Shown: positions 13,001 through 25,715, numbered from the stretch's first letter. The stretch is DNA of 64,000 nucleotides from Aptenodytes patagonicus (GCF_965638725.1 NC_134950.1:144885636-144949635); one strand, 5' to 3'. The notes: a model not told the origin generated them from the letters alone. A program made the numbers and translations.

Positions 13001-16000
13001 GGATGCATCACCACCACAGGGTGAAGATTTCCAGGAAGTTTTGCAGGACCATTTTCTGGGGATTGTTTGTTTGTTTGAATACTAATTGAAACAAGGGGGA
13101 TAGCCCCCACTCCTTCTCTTACAAAAACATACACACTCTTATTAGTTAGGACTCACCTAGGAGGTGTATGTAAAAAAATGACTCACCGCTACTCAAGGTG
13201 TCCTGTCACCGATAGGTAGCAGATGTCCTAGATGCTGCCAAAACACTTCTCTCCTTTGCATGAGGAAAGCAAGTCTTCCTCTTGCCCACAATGTGGAAGA
13301 TTTGGCATTCGGATACAATCTGCACCTCTTATTGTATGTTCACACTTGACTACCCAGCCAAACGTACAATGCAACACCTGGGCAAATGACTGTCTACAGG
13401 AGTTGTCACTGAAGGATTTGCCCTATTTGAGTACAGGATTTAGGACTGGGCCTCAATGATGATATGGAAACTTCTGTACTCTGAGCTGTCATCAGACCAT
13501 TGCTGGAAGCAAGCCAAGAAAACGTTGTCCACAATGATACAGGGTTGAACTGAAAAAGTTCAATTTAAGTGTAGACATCCATTTCATGACCCTGTGAAAA
13601 ACACTTGGCAGGAAAAAAAAAAGTCCTAAAGGCAGAATCTCCAGATAATTAAAATAAAGAACAAAAATGAAGTAATTTTGACTTAAGCTTCTTAAAGCAG
13701 CATGATTCATTTTACAAATCCCAAACCAACAAGTTATAAAATTGATGGCAGTTCCTTGTAAAGCCTCAGTATTTTCAAGCCGTCATCAAGATACTAAATA
13801 ATAATGTGAGTGCAGCACATGGAAACAGCAGGAGAAAACACAGTATTTAAGGATCCATCTAACTTAAAACTTTACAGCTAGTAGCAATGAATCTAGAGAG
13901 TGTGGTCTAAACTTTCACATAAAGGTTTGAAATAAAACAGCTTTGACTTCTTTACTTATTTTTCTACAGTTACTGGAAACATTTTTTCCAAAACATTTTG
14001 TTACTCTACTTAGAATTTTCAATCTTGTTGATTGCCCCCTGTGAAAACCTAAAATGAATGAAGAATTACCTCACATATCCACATCTTTTTTAGAAGACTT
14101 TACTGCATTTGAAGGAAAAATGCCCCCCCAAGTTGTATCGTTGGTTTACTTTCCATCTCTTTTTATTACATTTTTCCCCATTATAACTGAGGACTAACAG
14201 GTCTAATCTGAAATGTGATTGATTTAGCCTGTATAAACCACCTCACTGATATCACCCCAAGCACATCCCATAAAGGAGAGATGCACAGACTGAAATTCAT
14301 GGACTAAAAAGCAATCGCACAGAAGCCCTGGGTAAATAAATGGCATTAAACAGTGGGATGGGCTGTTCTTATCAGTATCTTTTTGAACACTAAACAAACA
14401 CTTCCGAGCAAAAAATGAGTGGTTGTGGGATTACTTAAAAAGAGAAGGTAGAAAAATCGCTCGCAAAAACTTTGTCCTTCATTCATGAACTTTGAAGAAT
14501 GTGCCAGAGACATACACCAGGGAGGACGGCTGCCAACGCCCACCCCTTGAAAAGGTTCAGAAGACCATGCTCTGCTGTCTTTGCCCTTCAGTTCATTTTG
14601 GACTCACCAACTTTTCATGCATTTCATGTGCAGAACCCAACCACTCTATATGGCACCTGCAGGACAAGATGTGACCAGCCCAGTGGAAAAAAAACTGCTG
14701 GATGAAAAGGACAGTTCAAGCCAGACAGAAGATATCACTGAGAAGAAAAAAAGAAAGCCAAGGCAAATACAACTGTATTTTTCTCCTTTTTTTTTTTTTT
14801 TTAATTCCATACCTAAAAACCTTAAACAGATGTTGAAAAGCAAAATAATGGTTCCACCTACCCTATTTAAACTCATTGCCAGTCCCCTTGCCTTGGTGGG
14901 ATTACACAGTTACACAGAGTGGGTTGGGACCACACTGAAGTACCTGGCTGAGCAGGGGCTCCATGACAGGCACTTATGCTCACCACCCTCTTTTTCCATG
15001 GACTGCATTTCTGATCTTTTATTTTGCTTGTAAATGTACTAAGCACTTGACAGAATAAAGAAACAAACACATCAACCATGTCAGGTATGTTACATATAAC
15101 CACTCCTGAATCTACTCTGTAAATACACACAGATTTCAGGTTGTTTAGCTTTCCCCTTTTCCCTTTCCCAATGGGCGGCACGTAAGCTTGAGACATTAAG
15201 AATTAATGAAAAAAAGTCATTCCAGCTTAGCACTACAACGCCGGTTCAAAGGGGCAGATAACACATCATCGCTAGCACCCCAGGTATCTTTAGGATACTT
15301 CTACTTCTCTGTTCATGAACAGGCCTGGCTCACGTCTGGGTTTCTCCACTGCCATTGCACATAGCTGTGGCCAGAGCTGAGCTTCCAGAGAAGCCTCCAG
15401 TGGATTTAAAACCAATATTCAGTAGGCTCATAGAAGAGTAAACCAGAAAAATTTCCTCAGTGCTGGAAAATATATGGCTGAAGTGGGAAGACATGTATTT
15501 AAAATTGATTAATTAGAGCACCAAAAGTCTTTTTTGTACCTTCAATTAAGCCGTGCCACAGGCAACAAAGGAATATTGTGATCTGCTACAGCACTGGGTA
15601 TGGGTACCAAAGACTGCAGTGATCAGCAAATACAGGAACAAACTGTTACTAAATGAAATTTACCCTTTCTCAAAGGGAAAAAAAAGAAATTAACAGAGCA
15701 AAAAAACCCTATAAAGTAAGAGTTGGCAGCATCTCATTATATAATAAAACATACCTGTCCTCATCTATTTTTACAAAAACTGATTTTCAGAAAAAAAAGC
15801 ACGTACTTTGAGTATTCTGCAATTTTGCCTGGTCTATTCATTTGGCAGTAACTGGACACGCTTCTGCTTAAATCATTGCGTTTCTTCCCTTTCACAGCAA
15901 CACAGTTCCTTGCAACATACATAATACATAAATCAAAGCTGATTATTGGTTCAGAAATGTGAATACTGCAAATCTTTTGGTCCCATACATCTGGCTACAG

Positions 16001-19000
16001 TTTTTGCTTCAGGAGACAAAAAAACACTGAACCTTGAATCAACCACAAAGTTTTTGCCAACACTTACCTAAAACTTAAAAACCTACAAGTCTGCCAGGGA
16101 GTGCAGAAGCACATGCTGCTGCTCCTCCACCCTGTGCAGCTGCAGGCGCATCTGGGAGCCCCACCGCTGAAGCAGAGGGCACACATCATCACCATACTAA
16201 GAAAAATAAAAGATGCAGTCCAGGACCTGGGAGCTGAGCTCAGCTTAACCTCTTCCTGACGAACGAGATGCTGGAAGACGAGCTCCAGCTGGGGAGGGAC
16301 CCACATGATCCTAGCCAACCCCTCCTGCCTCCCTGGATCCTTCTTCCCAGGACAGTTGCATAGGCAAATCCCTCCTGCACAGACCTGAGTGTCTTGGCAA
16401 TCCCTGCACACTCCCAACCACAACTCCTTCAACTGCCCTATCCAAGAATATGGCAGAAAGGGGAGGATCCCAAAATTGCTTCCCACTCTGGACTCTAAGA
16501 ACTGCAGCTTCCATACTGAAACCAGTTCTCCAGCAAAGGACAGGAACACATTTGCAAAGCTTCCCGAGATCAGACAATCAGTTCTGTGTTTAGTTCCACG
16601 GAATTTCTCACCTTCTCTCCTTTGAGCACATGCGGATTGTATTTTATTTAAGCTACCTCTCTTTGGTAATATCTACTGCATCTTCCATTCAACCACACCA
16701 CAAGGGGCAAAGCAAGATGCCATCAAAAGAGCATTTCTCACTCGATACTCAACACCATGGGTTTTAAGCCATGTGGGGCCCCGTGTTCTTCTTGGACAAG
16801 AACCATGTGTGCACGTGGTGTCATTGTGGGGGAAAAAAATAGATCAAAGAAATCCCCTTTTCCACCTCCAACCAGCCATCAATTGAGTCGGTTCAGACTC
16901 ATCCACAGCAACTACAAATTCTGCTCATAAGAAGTGTGATTCTTTGTATTTGGTAATGAAGCAACCTCTCCATGTGCCCTGTGAGGCTGTCCACAGCACC
17001 AACTCCCAGAACACCTCATTTCACAGTTTTAATCTTACCATTAATCTTCCCACACACACAAATTACAACATATCTAAGAATTCCCACATGGGACTGTCCC
17101 AATCAACTTGACCTTCAACTGGAGGGCTCAGCCCAGAAGGAACCAGAATGAGCACAAACCACGCACTTTCACAACATAATAGGCAAAGACTTTTTTTTTT
17201 TTCTGGCTGGGCATACAGGGAACCCAGAATTAGTGAGAACAAGTGACTGCCGCAGGCGTGGCTATTCCTAGCATCTGAGGCCTGATGCATTCAAACCAGG
17301 GTAGTCCTACAAGAGCAAAAATGCGTGCCATGTCAATCTAGCTGCGGATCTCGGACAAGCCTTTAGGAAGACTGGGAGCTCTGGCTCTTACACAACTTGT
17401 ATCCAGTTGTGAAAGTAATGCAGAACTGAGCAAGTGAAGCTTTTTTTTTTTTCACCCCTGCAACTCATACTTTCCAACACAGAGATGCTGAGCTGAGGTA
17501 CAGTGTAATGCTCACAAGAGTTTGGGATGTTGGGTTTGGATGCTGCTTTTGACTCTGGGTTACATCTCTGCAGGAACAAAACAAGTTATCTCACTGTGGC
17601 CCACGCCGTCCCAGGCCACCTCTCCGCTGCAAGGTCCTAGGACATCATGGAATTATACAATAGGATCCAACTTGAAAGGCATGTGCCTCTGGAGTTTATC
17701 CATCTTTGCCACCCGCACACTGCTCCCCATCAAAGAGCTTAGCACTTAAATAAGTAGAAGCGCAAACCGAAAATTGTGTTAACAGTTGGAGCGACTGCCT
17801 ATGTTAAGCAATGTTGTATCCAGTGCTGGCTGGGCTATACCATTTGCCTGGACTGATGGATTTCCTTCATCAAGAGATCTCCATTAGCAGAGCTTCCACA
17901 TGTTCATGATGCTTTTTCCACCAACCAGAACCACAAGTGGTAACCAGGGTCTTCTGTCTTACTTCTAGGACCTCCCAGTGCATCAGTGGGCCATGTTCAG
18001 ACAGGGATATCTGTGCTATCACTCCTGTACCCAGAGAAGTCGTCCTGGACGTAAAACATTGTTTACTGACTACATCCAAGAGGCCCACATTGTGACTGAA
18101 TCCTTAAGATAAAACAGAAAATAGTCCTAGGAACTGATCCTAACTCTATTGTTGCCCTCACCTTTTCCTTGTCTTGTGTCACTGAAAGAGGAAAAATATT
18201 CTCTAGAGCTATTCATAGAATGGCTCTGCACATGCCAAACTGTAGATGGAGACCCACCACAGACCCACAGCTTATGCCATTTTATATAAGTGCTGGCACT
18301 TAAAGTATGCTCATCACCTATCAGCCAAGTATCTAATAAGTTTGGGGTATCCTCATAGATTAAAACAACTGACCTCACTGAAGGTCTGCTAGTTCATAAT
18401 ACTGAATCATCAGCTAACGATTTGGTGTGTTATCTGAATCGCAAGAAGCTTACACAGGATCCACTTACTGCATTGCTCCAGATCATGCAAAACATTTTTA
18501 TTCAGCATGCTCTAGTTAGTTCCTTCTATTTTCCATTTATCTTTTTGTGTGTATGTGTGTGTGCATGGCTGGCAGAAAGCTAAGCTGAAATAAAATGTTC
18601 CACATTTCTCTCCAAACAAGGTGATTTTCCTCCAGGATTTTATCAGTTTCCCCTGGGAAAGGTTGGTTTCTTCTCAAGAATAAGAGAGGAGTTCCTAATT
18701 TCCTTTTCTGCCTTTGAAAATGCAGTCATGACATACACCGTTGTGCCTATCCCACTGCACGCTTTTAACAGCAATACTTGTGACAATGCATCTGAGAGGA
18801 CCCGCTCCCCAAGACAGCCTCCCAAATCTGCCTGAAGAGTAGCTCCACTCTCAAACACTGTAGTGCTTCTCCAACCCAAGCTTCCTGTCCGCAGCAGGTT
18901 TGGGGGACACCGACAAAGGAGAAAGAGGGCTCCTGATGACAGACAAAAATCCTGCCAGTTCTGCAGCGGTACTGGAGACCAGACACCAGCAGGCACAGCC

Positions 19001-22000
19001 AAGAGCACATCAGAGCACGCTCCATACTCCAGCCTTTCAGTCCTTTAGCTTCCGCAGAGCACATACTCCCCAGGTGCCCCGGTAGGGAGCAGAACATCCA
19101 CCACCAAAGAGCAGCTTCAGGTGTGACGATTTGGCTACCCCACTACTCCCTTCTCCTTAGGATCTCTGCACCTCACTACCTCAGACACTTCTGGCACTTT
19201 CAGCAATGCAGCATGCCACCCATACCAGTTTGCCCAACCTCAAGCTTACATGGCATATTTTGAAGGCTGCTGTATATAAAATGGCAGATTGCAGATATAA
19301 TGGCACTTCTGGAAATACTTCAAATTATTAAGTTTGCCCTGACTTACTCCTACAGAGAAACTAATGCTCTAGGTTTTTTTATGAGAAGTTAAAAACTAGT
19401 CAGTGAAATCCATCTGAGGGAACATACAGCTTAGGTGGTGCTACCAGGACTAGTGACCATGGGTCTTTGGTTCTTAAAGGACACTGAAAATACAACAATT
19501 GCTGTCTAGATGCACAAGCCTGGCTGCACGACAGAAAATAATTTTAAGAAGCACACCGAGTATCCTGGAGGTCTCCTCATGTAATTTATCAGTGTTCATC
19601 TATCAGATTTCATCTTCAAGGACTGGAGCTGGATGTAGGCTTTCATGCTCCCCCTGAGCCCAAACAGGGAAAAAAAAAAAATCTCTCAGAAAGTCAAAGT
19701 CCAGAGCAAGGCGAGCTGAAACACAAGACCAGCTTTCAGAGCACCCTGACACATAGCTGGGAGATGTCACGTTCATTAGTACGGGTACACGGGCAGGGGG
19801 AGAGATTTAGTTGCATGTTTCCAAGCAAATGTGACCTAAAAAGATTTAAGCAAAGTCACATTTTCTGAACAGCCATGGCAAAACCTATATAAACCCCAGA
19901 TGTTTGCTCAGTCAAGCTGGTTATTAAGACACTATTTTAGTTGTCAGAAGTGCATAACTGTATTGCCTAACCCATTCAGGTGTTGCAATGATAAATATCA
20001 CACGAGCCACAAAAATATCCCTTAGGCCCAGTTCTCCTACTAGAAGATGCTCATTGAGAAGTCTAACTAGATGCAGTGGCAATTTGTTCTAACATGAATA
20101 TGGGGTAGGAAAAAAATCCAGTGTTCGGACACAGCAACTGCAATCTCAGATGTATGCACTACTCTTGACACTGAGTAACAAACAAGAGCATTGCTCATAA
20201 AATTGCCTTTACTGCATTTTTGCTACACAATGAAGCATTTGTACATTAAGTGACATTTTTCTGATCATCAGAAAAAGCTTTTTACAGAGCTTGCTTGACA
20301 GTGCTGAAGCTCATTTTTTTCCTCTCCTACTCTGCTAAACTGATTTAAAAGCAACTCTTGGTAGGGCACTAATGAATGTATTGGATGATTCCTCTTCTTA
20401 TAGTGGTATATCCCAGCTGCCCCTTCCAATACCAACAAAAATCCATTATGAAAATTTCCCCTCTATTAAATTACCACCAAAAATTCTTGGCAGTAGTAAA
20501 GGATATTGCTATGTTTACCTATACCAGCAAGAGAACTAGCCCCTAAATGTTTATATAATGTTTCTGTCAGACACAAGATGACAAAAGCTATTGCAAATAC
20601 CCCAGAATCTGGGAATACATTTTGCTTCCCTTAGACAGAAGGGCACTCAGTGCAAAATCTGAGCGCCTTACTAACGTCACATTTTTTAACTGTCTCCTTC
20701 CTGACACTTTTACCTCGGGTGCATGATAAATAAGGTTTTAAAATTACAGATGCAAGTCATGTATTTTGCAGATTCAGCTGTGTCTTTTCTCCCTCACAAT
20801 TTAATGAGAAACTAACTTTAAAGTGATTTATTTGTAATACCAGCAACCTACTGCTTTGCTGTTCTGTTACTGGTTTTTATGATTCGCTCTAAAAATAAAT
20901 AAACCAACTCCATCCAAGGTGCTCCAGTGGCAATGGTGGTCACCCTTCAGTATTTTGCAGAAGGTCAAAAAGAACCATATTCTTTTGACAGAGAATTTAC
21001 AGTAATTTTACCAGAAAGTTAAGGTGAATGTCAATATTTAATTCAGATCCTGCATGCTCTAATATGAAGGGGCTTTAATTCTTGTAAAAATATATATATT
21101 AATAAACAGAAACTCATGACATGCAACCCAAGAGTGGCAAATAAGGTAGTGGTGTCCTTTGGTGGAGTCTCACTGTCACAGGGGAAATCCTACAGAGATG
21201 TAACACAGCGTAACTAGACCAAGTCACCACTGGATATAAAATGAAATCTCATTTATATTACATGCAACTCCAGCAAAATATATGCTAATCCTTTTCAAAC
21301 CTATTTCCCAAAGCTTCTTACTACTAATGCCAGAGGAAAATAAAAATGAACAGCATGTATATATCCTATATGTATATGCATACTGTTATGCATACACACA
21401 TGCAGAGTAGGTTAAATCTTTTTCCTTCAAGCCAGTTATACTATAATTTAATTACTGCAGGAAGCTGTAGGATACCACTGCACTGCAAGCATTGTTCAAC
21501 AAGTTATGGAAAAGTTACGTTTTTGATTTCCAAGAGGAAGGGTGGTGACCTATAAAGTTGTAAAGGAAACCACTCACAAGCTTATTTCAATACCCTTGCT
21601 AAAAACAGCCACCTGGAATTATAGGAGTCTCCTCCTCATCCTGCTCAGAACAATTGGAAAATTACAGACCATTTAAAACACATTAATAGATTAAAAAATA
21701 AAAAGAGTGGAGACAAGTTGTCACTCGTGGAATTGCACTGCTCATTTCTCCGATTTCTCTGGTAGTTGCAGCTGGATTTAGCTAGAGGAAAGAGTGCCCC
21801 AAATTACATAACAGGTACACTTAGAATGTGTTACAGAACCTGAGTTGGTCATTCTCTCCCAAAGACTTTACTTTTCAGTTTATCCTGAAGTCACTGGGGA
21901 CAGGTTTAACTTAAGCCAAAATAAACACTGATTGCTAGAAGCTTTGGGGTGAACAACATCAGACTGGATTTAATATAAACTGGTGGGTTTTTTTCTATAT

Positions 22001-25000
22001 GACCAGATAAAATCTAAAATAAATGATATATAAGCATTTTGTAAAATACAGGACAATGATAAAATGGGGTTTATGTTGCTTACTGTAATTTCTACAATAT
22101 ATTCATCACAGGGATTTATGTGATAAATGTAGCATCACATTCCCTCTTAGCCCATGATGCAATTATCTGCACTAAACCCAGCAAGGTAGGGCATACTGTT
22201 AGCTGCACTTCAACAGGCATGGCGAAAATAAAAAGACGGGGGGGGGAGGGGGTGTAAGTATTTGTAAAAAAATTGTGTCACACAGCAAACGCTGCACCAG
22301 CAGGCACTAATACAGCCACTTCCCCCGCCCCTCCCTTTTCATCTGATCCCTCAGCAAATACACAGCTGCAAACACCTCAGATACAAGACAATGTGTGTCT
22401 TAACCTATCCCTGACCAAGCAGGACTTTTAAAATCTTCCAGATCCAGATTACTGGCTTCACAAGGTCTGGCCTTATCCTCTGTATTTCAGAAGGACGCTG
22501 ATTTTTCACTAATGCAGTTGTAGTGCCCGGGCAGGTAACGGGGAGACGTGTGCCAGGGTACAAGTTCATCGGGCAAATGACTCTGCAGATACCCAGAGCG
22601 AAGCCTCGCTCCAGATGGGATCAGCACAAATTTGACACTATGGTACTAGCTACAAAGTCCTGCACTATTAATCCAGGTGAAAGAAGAGGATTCATTTCCA
22701 ACTTCTTCTACTGATTCTTTCTCTGGCAGCTTATTTTTGCTTTGCAGAAGGTCCAGGAATTTAGACTAAAGAAACTAATTTCTTAGAAACAGACTGGTCA
22801 TGCATCTCTTTTCCTTATTGCTCAGGTTTCTTTTTTTATAACACAGAAGATGAACCCACAACTGCTAAAGCTCAATGATAACAGGCCTCATCTTAGTGAT
22901 ATAAAACTTGATTAATTAAATGGCCTTTGGGATATCTTCTTTTAATACTGGAAGTATTAAAGTTAATTCCTAAAAAAAAAACCTGAAGGAAAGTAAAAGT
23001 CACATGAATCAAAAGTAGCTCAACTATCTTTTGCCTACAGTGAACTGGGAAAGAGGTGAAACTTGGAAAAGGTTAGGTTTATTCATGAAAATACAAGATT
23101 CCTCAAGTAATTTTAAAATGCATCTATAAAAGATATGACAGCACAGCTCCGAAGTCACACAAATGAGTTAATATCTGGCAATCCAGTGCATACTGTTTTT
23201 AAAAAGCTACAGTGAAGCACTGCAGCACCAGCTAGGATTTGTAAACTTATCTCTAGGGAAATGAGGAACAAGCCCCTCCACTTCACAGTGCCTACCTCTG
23301 AATGCACATCCTGCCTGTTCATAAGTGGCTGCACGATAATCATAGAATCATAGAATCACTGAGGTTGGAAAAGACCTCTAAGATCATCGAGTCCAACCGT
23401 CAACCCAACACCACCATGCCCACTAAACCATGTCCCTAAGTGCCTCATCTACTCGTCTTTTAAATACCTCCAGGGATGGGGACTCCACCACTTCCCTGGG
23501 CAGCCTGTTCCAATGTTTCACCACTCTTTCAGTAAAGACATTTTTCCTTACATCCAATCTAAACCTCCCCTGCCGCAACTTGAGGCCATTTCCTCTTGTC
23601 CTATCGCTTGTTACTTGGGAGAAGAGACCGACACCCACCTCGCTACAACCTCCTTTCAGGGAGTTGTAGAGCGCGATGAGGTCTCCCCTCAGCCTCCTTT
23701 TCTCCAGGCTAAACAACCCCAGTTCCCTCAGCCGCTCCTCATAAGACTTGTTCTCCAGACCCCTCACCAGCCTCGTTGCCCTTCTCTGGACACGCTTCAG
23801 CACCTCAGCGTCCTTCTTGTAGTGAGGGGCCCAAAACTGAACACAGGATTCGAGGTGCGGCCTCACCAGGGCCGAGTACAGGGGCACGATCACTTCCCTA
23901 CTCCTGCTGGCCACACTATTGCTGATACAGGCCAGGATGCCATTGGCCTTCTTGGCCGCCTGGGCACACTGCCGGCTCATGTTCAGCCGGCTGTCAACCA
24001 GCACCCCCAGGTCCTTTTCCGCCAGGCAGCTTTCCAGCCACTCTTCCCCAAGCCTGTAGCGCTGCATGGGGTTGTATAGCGCTGCATGGGGTTGTAAATA
24101 ATGATAATTATAGTGATAATGCTGTTTACTCCTTGCAGCAGGTACCAAACTTCAGCACTTTTCTCTTCAGGCCATAGTTAGAGGTGGACTTCTCTCACAC
24201 ACAGCTGGCCCTGGCCCTGGCCCCACAGCGTACACCACTCCAGGGCTTTCTACCGCCAAACCATCTAACTCTGACAGGTGTGCTTGATTATACCACAGCC
24301 TTCCACAGGTGACACTGACCTCACTGTTGGGAATATACAGAGTTCACCAATGCCACCATTACTTGCAGATTGGCATTTGGCATTCAATTTACATGTTACC
24401 TTACCAGAGGTGCCTTCTTTCCTCTTGATTTATGACTCAGTTTTACAGGAACCTCCCATTACTCCCCTTCTAGAAATAGTGCAATGACAAATAGGCTCTG
24501 TTCTGCCTTTTCTTGTGCTCTGCATCCACAAACAGACCTTAACCTTGCATTTTGCAGCCGCTGGGAGGGAGCTCCGGACTCCCGCGTACGCCCAGAGCAG
24601 CAGCACGGCTCCGGTTGCGGCCCAGAGCGCCCGCCCGCCGCCGGTCGCCCCGCAGGGCTAAACCCACTCGCTCAGCCCGCGGCAGCACACGGCAAGGAAG
24701 TGTTTTGTTCTTCCGCGTGTTGTGCGCAGGGGACACGTGGCTTCGTTCCTGACACTGGCAGGGGGAAATTTACTTATTTAAACACATCCCGAGCTGTTCC
24801 GGCCGGCGCGGTGACCTTGCCCCGGTTGCTCTCCCCGCATGCGGCGGCGCGGCCGGGTTCCCACCGTCCCGCCGCGCTCCGGGGCCCGCCCCCCGCCCCC
24901 CCCGTACCTTCCTGAGGGCCGCCCGGAGGTCGCGGTGCTGCGGCGTGTCACCGACGCACCCTCCGTCCCGCTGCCCCGAGCTGCTGCCGCGCCCCGGGGC

Positions 25001-25060
25001 CGCGCCGCCGCGCAGCGCCGAGGCCAAGAGCGCCCAGCGCCTGCCGCCGCGCAGCGCCAT
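6910..25060 (-). CDS. Acyl-CoA dehydrogenase family gene, 5' part (exons 1-2; continues past left edge)
   Basis: This is a split gene on the minus strand; coding exons are 24908-25060 and 6910-7030. Exon 1 opens with an ATG in a good context (G at -3 and +4). It encodes an Arg-rich N-terminus with no acidic residue before Asp32, as expected of a mitochondrial matrix presequence. Residues from about Thr39 onward ([13 protein letters not shown], then [17 protein letters not shown] in exon 2, then [18 protein letters not shown]) match the first helices of the acyl-CoA dehydrogenase alpha domain. That family oxidises acyl-CoA thioesters with FAD and passes electrons to ETF. The splice joins K51 to I52 in phase 0, and exon 2 ends in phase 1 with a GTAGG donor. 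The catalytic base, FAD-binding segments and C-terminal domain are absent here and are presumed to lie beyond position 1. The sequence recalls the group named 'acyl-CoA dehydrogenase 6' more than ACADM, ACADS, ACADL or IVD, but the exact orthologue is uncertain, so no symbol is given. Confidence 0.75.
23340..24096 (-). mobile_element. CR1 LINE fragment with open 3' reverse-transcriptase frame
   Basis: This is the longest CR1 copy in the window, in minus orientation, so sense with respect to the dehydrogenase-like intron it sits in. The 3' tail (TCATAGAATCATAGAATCA as read on plus) is at 23340. The reading frame runs without a stop from the truncation point to the terminal codon at 23423 and includes the family segments [38 protein letters not shown] and [13 protein letters not shown]. 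An intact frame over about 0.6 kb suggests a fairly recent insertion. The 5' truncation end carries a 20-bp tandem duplication (24057-24076 and 24077-24096). The endonuclease and most of the RT are missing. Confidence 0.95.
24057..24096. repeat. 20-bp tandem duplication at CR1 5' junction
   Basis: Two adjacent perfect copies of TAGCGCTGCATGGGGTTGTA (plus strand) sit at the truncated 5' end of the CR1 copy. The first copy continues the CR1 consensus frame; the second shifts it, since 20 is not a multiple of three. It may have arisen by slippage during insertion or later replication slippage. Confidence 0.9.
24908..25060 (-). CDS. Acyl-CoA dehydrogenase-like gene, coding exon 1
   Basis: The exon encodes 51 residues starting at the ATG whose complement is at 25058-25060. 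An in-frame GTG nine bases upstream could extend an uninterrupted reading frame but is not a plausible vertebrate start. The first 31 residues are rich in Arg, Ala and Gly, which suggests a mitochondrial presequence; then the family region begins. The exon ends after a Lys codon, directly followed by GTACGG as donor (complement at 24902-24907). It lies inside a CpG island. Confidence 0.75.
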
Positions 25061-25262
25061 GACCGCCACCGCCTGCCCCTCTCCGCTCCGCCCCGCGAGG
25101 GCAAAGGCGAGGGCAAGGGCCGCGGCGCGGCCCGGCGAGCTTTAACGGCTGGTCCGGGTCGCCGCGGTGACCCCTGCACCGCCCCGTCCCGTCCCGTCCC
25201 TCCTCCAGCTCCTCTCCCCCGCAGCAAGCCACGGCAGGCTCTCGGGTTACAGGCAAGTTTTC

Positions 25263-25268
25263 TTTAAT
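25263..25268 (-). terminator. GNG11: Alternative GNG11 poly(A) signal
   Basis: ATTAAA on the minus strand, the second most common signal hexamer. If used, GNG11 transcripts would end about 200 bases before the ATG of the downstream dehydrogenase-like gene, inside its promoter. Confidence 0.35.
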
Positions 25269-25437
25269 GCCAACGAACAGCCATGAAGCAACCGATAAAC
25301 GGGTGGCGAAAGCGGGCGCCGCGAAGCGAAAGGAGCCGTCCCAGCCGCGGGAGGAGGGACGGCCACGCCGGGGAGCGGGGGACAGCCGTCCCTGCCGAGC
25401 GACCGACGCGGGTCTCGGCTGCTTTCGGTTTGGTTTC

Positions 25438-25443
25438 TTTATT
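25438..25443 (-). terminator. GNG11: Likely GNG11 poly(A) signal
   Basis: AATAAA on the minus strand, about 150 bases after the GNG11 stop and just past a U-rich stretch (25450-25480 on plus is A-rich). An ATTAAA follows at 25263-25268. Use of either is inferred. Confidence 0.6.
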
Positions 25444-25589
25444 TTTGTAAGGAGAAAAAAGAAAAAAAAAAAAAGAAATCCGCTCCTGTGCTCGTTCAAC
25501 AAGGACCGGCGGCGGTGGGGACACGCTAGTGACTCCCTACAGGTACAACAAGAGCGTCTGCTCCGGTGGCAGGCGCTGGGTTCGTTTTC

Positions 25590-25715
25590 CTAAGCGATGA
25601 CACAGCCTCCCTTCTCCTTGAAGGGGTTCTTTTCCTCGGGAACCCCCTTCACCAGCGGGTCCTCGCCCGACCGCTCCTCGATGTAGTTCTTGATCTCCTC
25701 GGAGCACTTGGACAC
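25590..25715 (-). CDS. GNG11: GNG11 coding exon 2
   Basis: The exon encodes residues 33-73, beginning VSKCSEEIKNYIEERS and ending CVIA and a TAG stop (complement 25590-25592). The acceptor is CTCGAG preceded by a pyrimidine-rich stretch on the minus strand. Third positions are strongly G/C, as in the adjacent CpG island. Confidence 0.95.
   Translation of the reverse strand: MSKCSEEIKNYIEERSGEDPLVKGVPEEKNPFKEKGGCVIA

Larger units (their letters stand above)
7031..24907 (-). other. Intron 1 of the acyl-CoA dehydrogenase-like gene
   Basis: This 17.9 kb intron is inferred from the phase-0 junction between the two recognised exons. It is AT-rich and holds no other exon that I can recognise. It contains one CR1 fragment (23340-24096), short poly-A and poly-T runs, a CA/TG-rich stretch near 18540, a G-rich run near 22238, and three GC-richer patches (about 7730-8260, 11850-12660 and 16080-16620) that carry open frames without recognisable protein similarity. 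Confidence 0.7.
24550..25420. promoter_or_regulatory. CpG island: promoter of the dehydrogenase-like gene and GNG11 3' end
   Basis: Very GC- and CpG-rich DNA surrounds exon 1 of the dehydrogenase-like gene. It includes three GTCCC units at 25186-25200, which read GGGAC on the sense strand about 130 bases upstream of the ATG. No TATA box is evident, so a dispersed CpG-type start is likely. The island also reaches the 3' untranslated region of GNG11. Confidence 0.75.

Noticed and set aside
16064-16549. 161-codon minus-strand open frame
   Set aside because: Cys- and Trp-rich translation without family similarity; the GC-rich patch is open in several frames.
25061-25069. Upstream in-frame GTG as start of the dehydrogenase-like protein
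   Set aside because: Vertebrate translation starts almost always at ATG; the ATG at 25060 has a good context and leaves a complete presequence.
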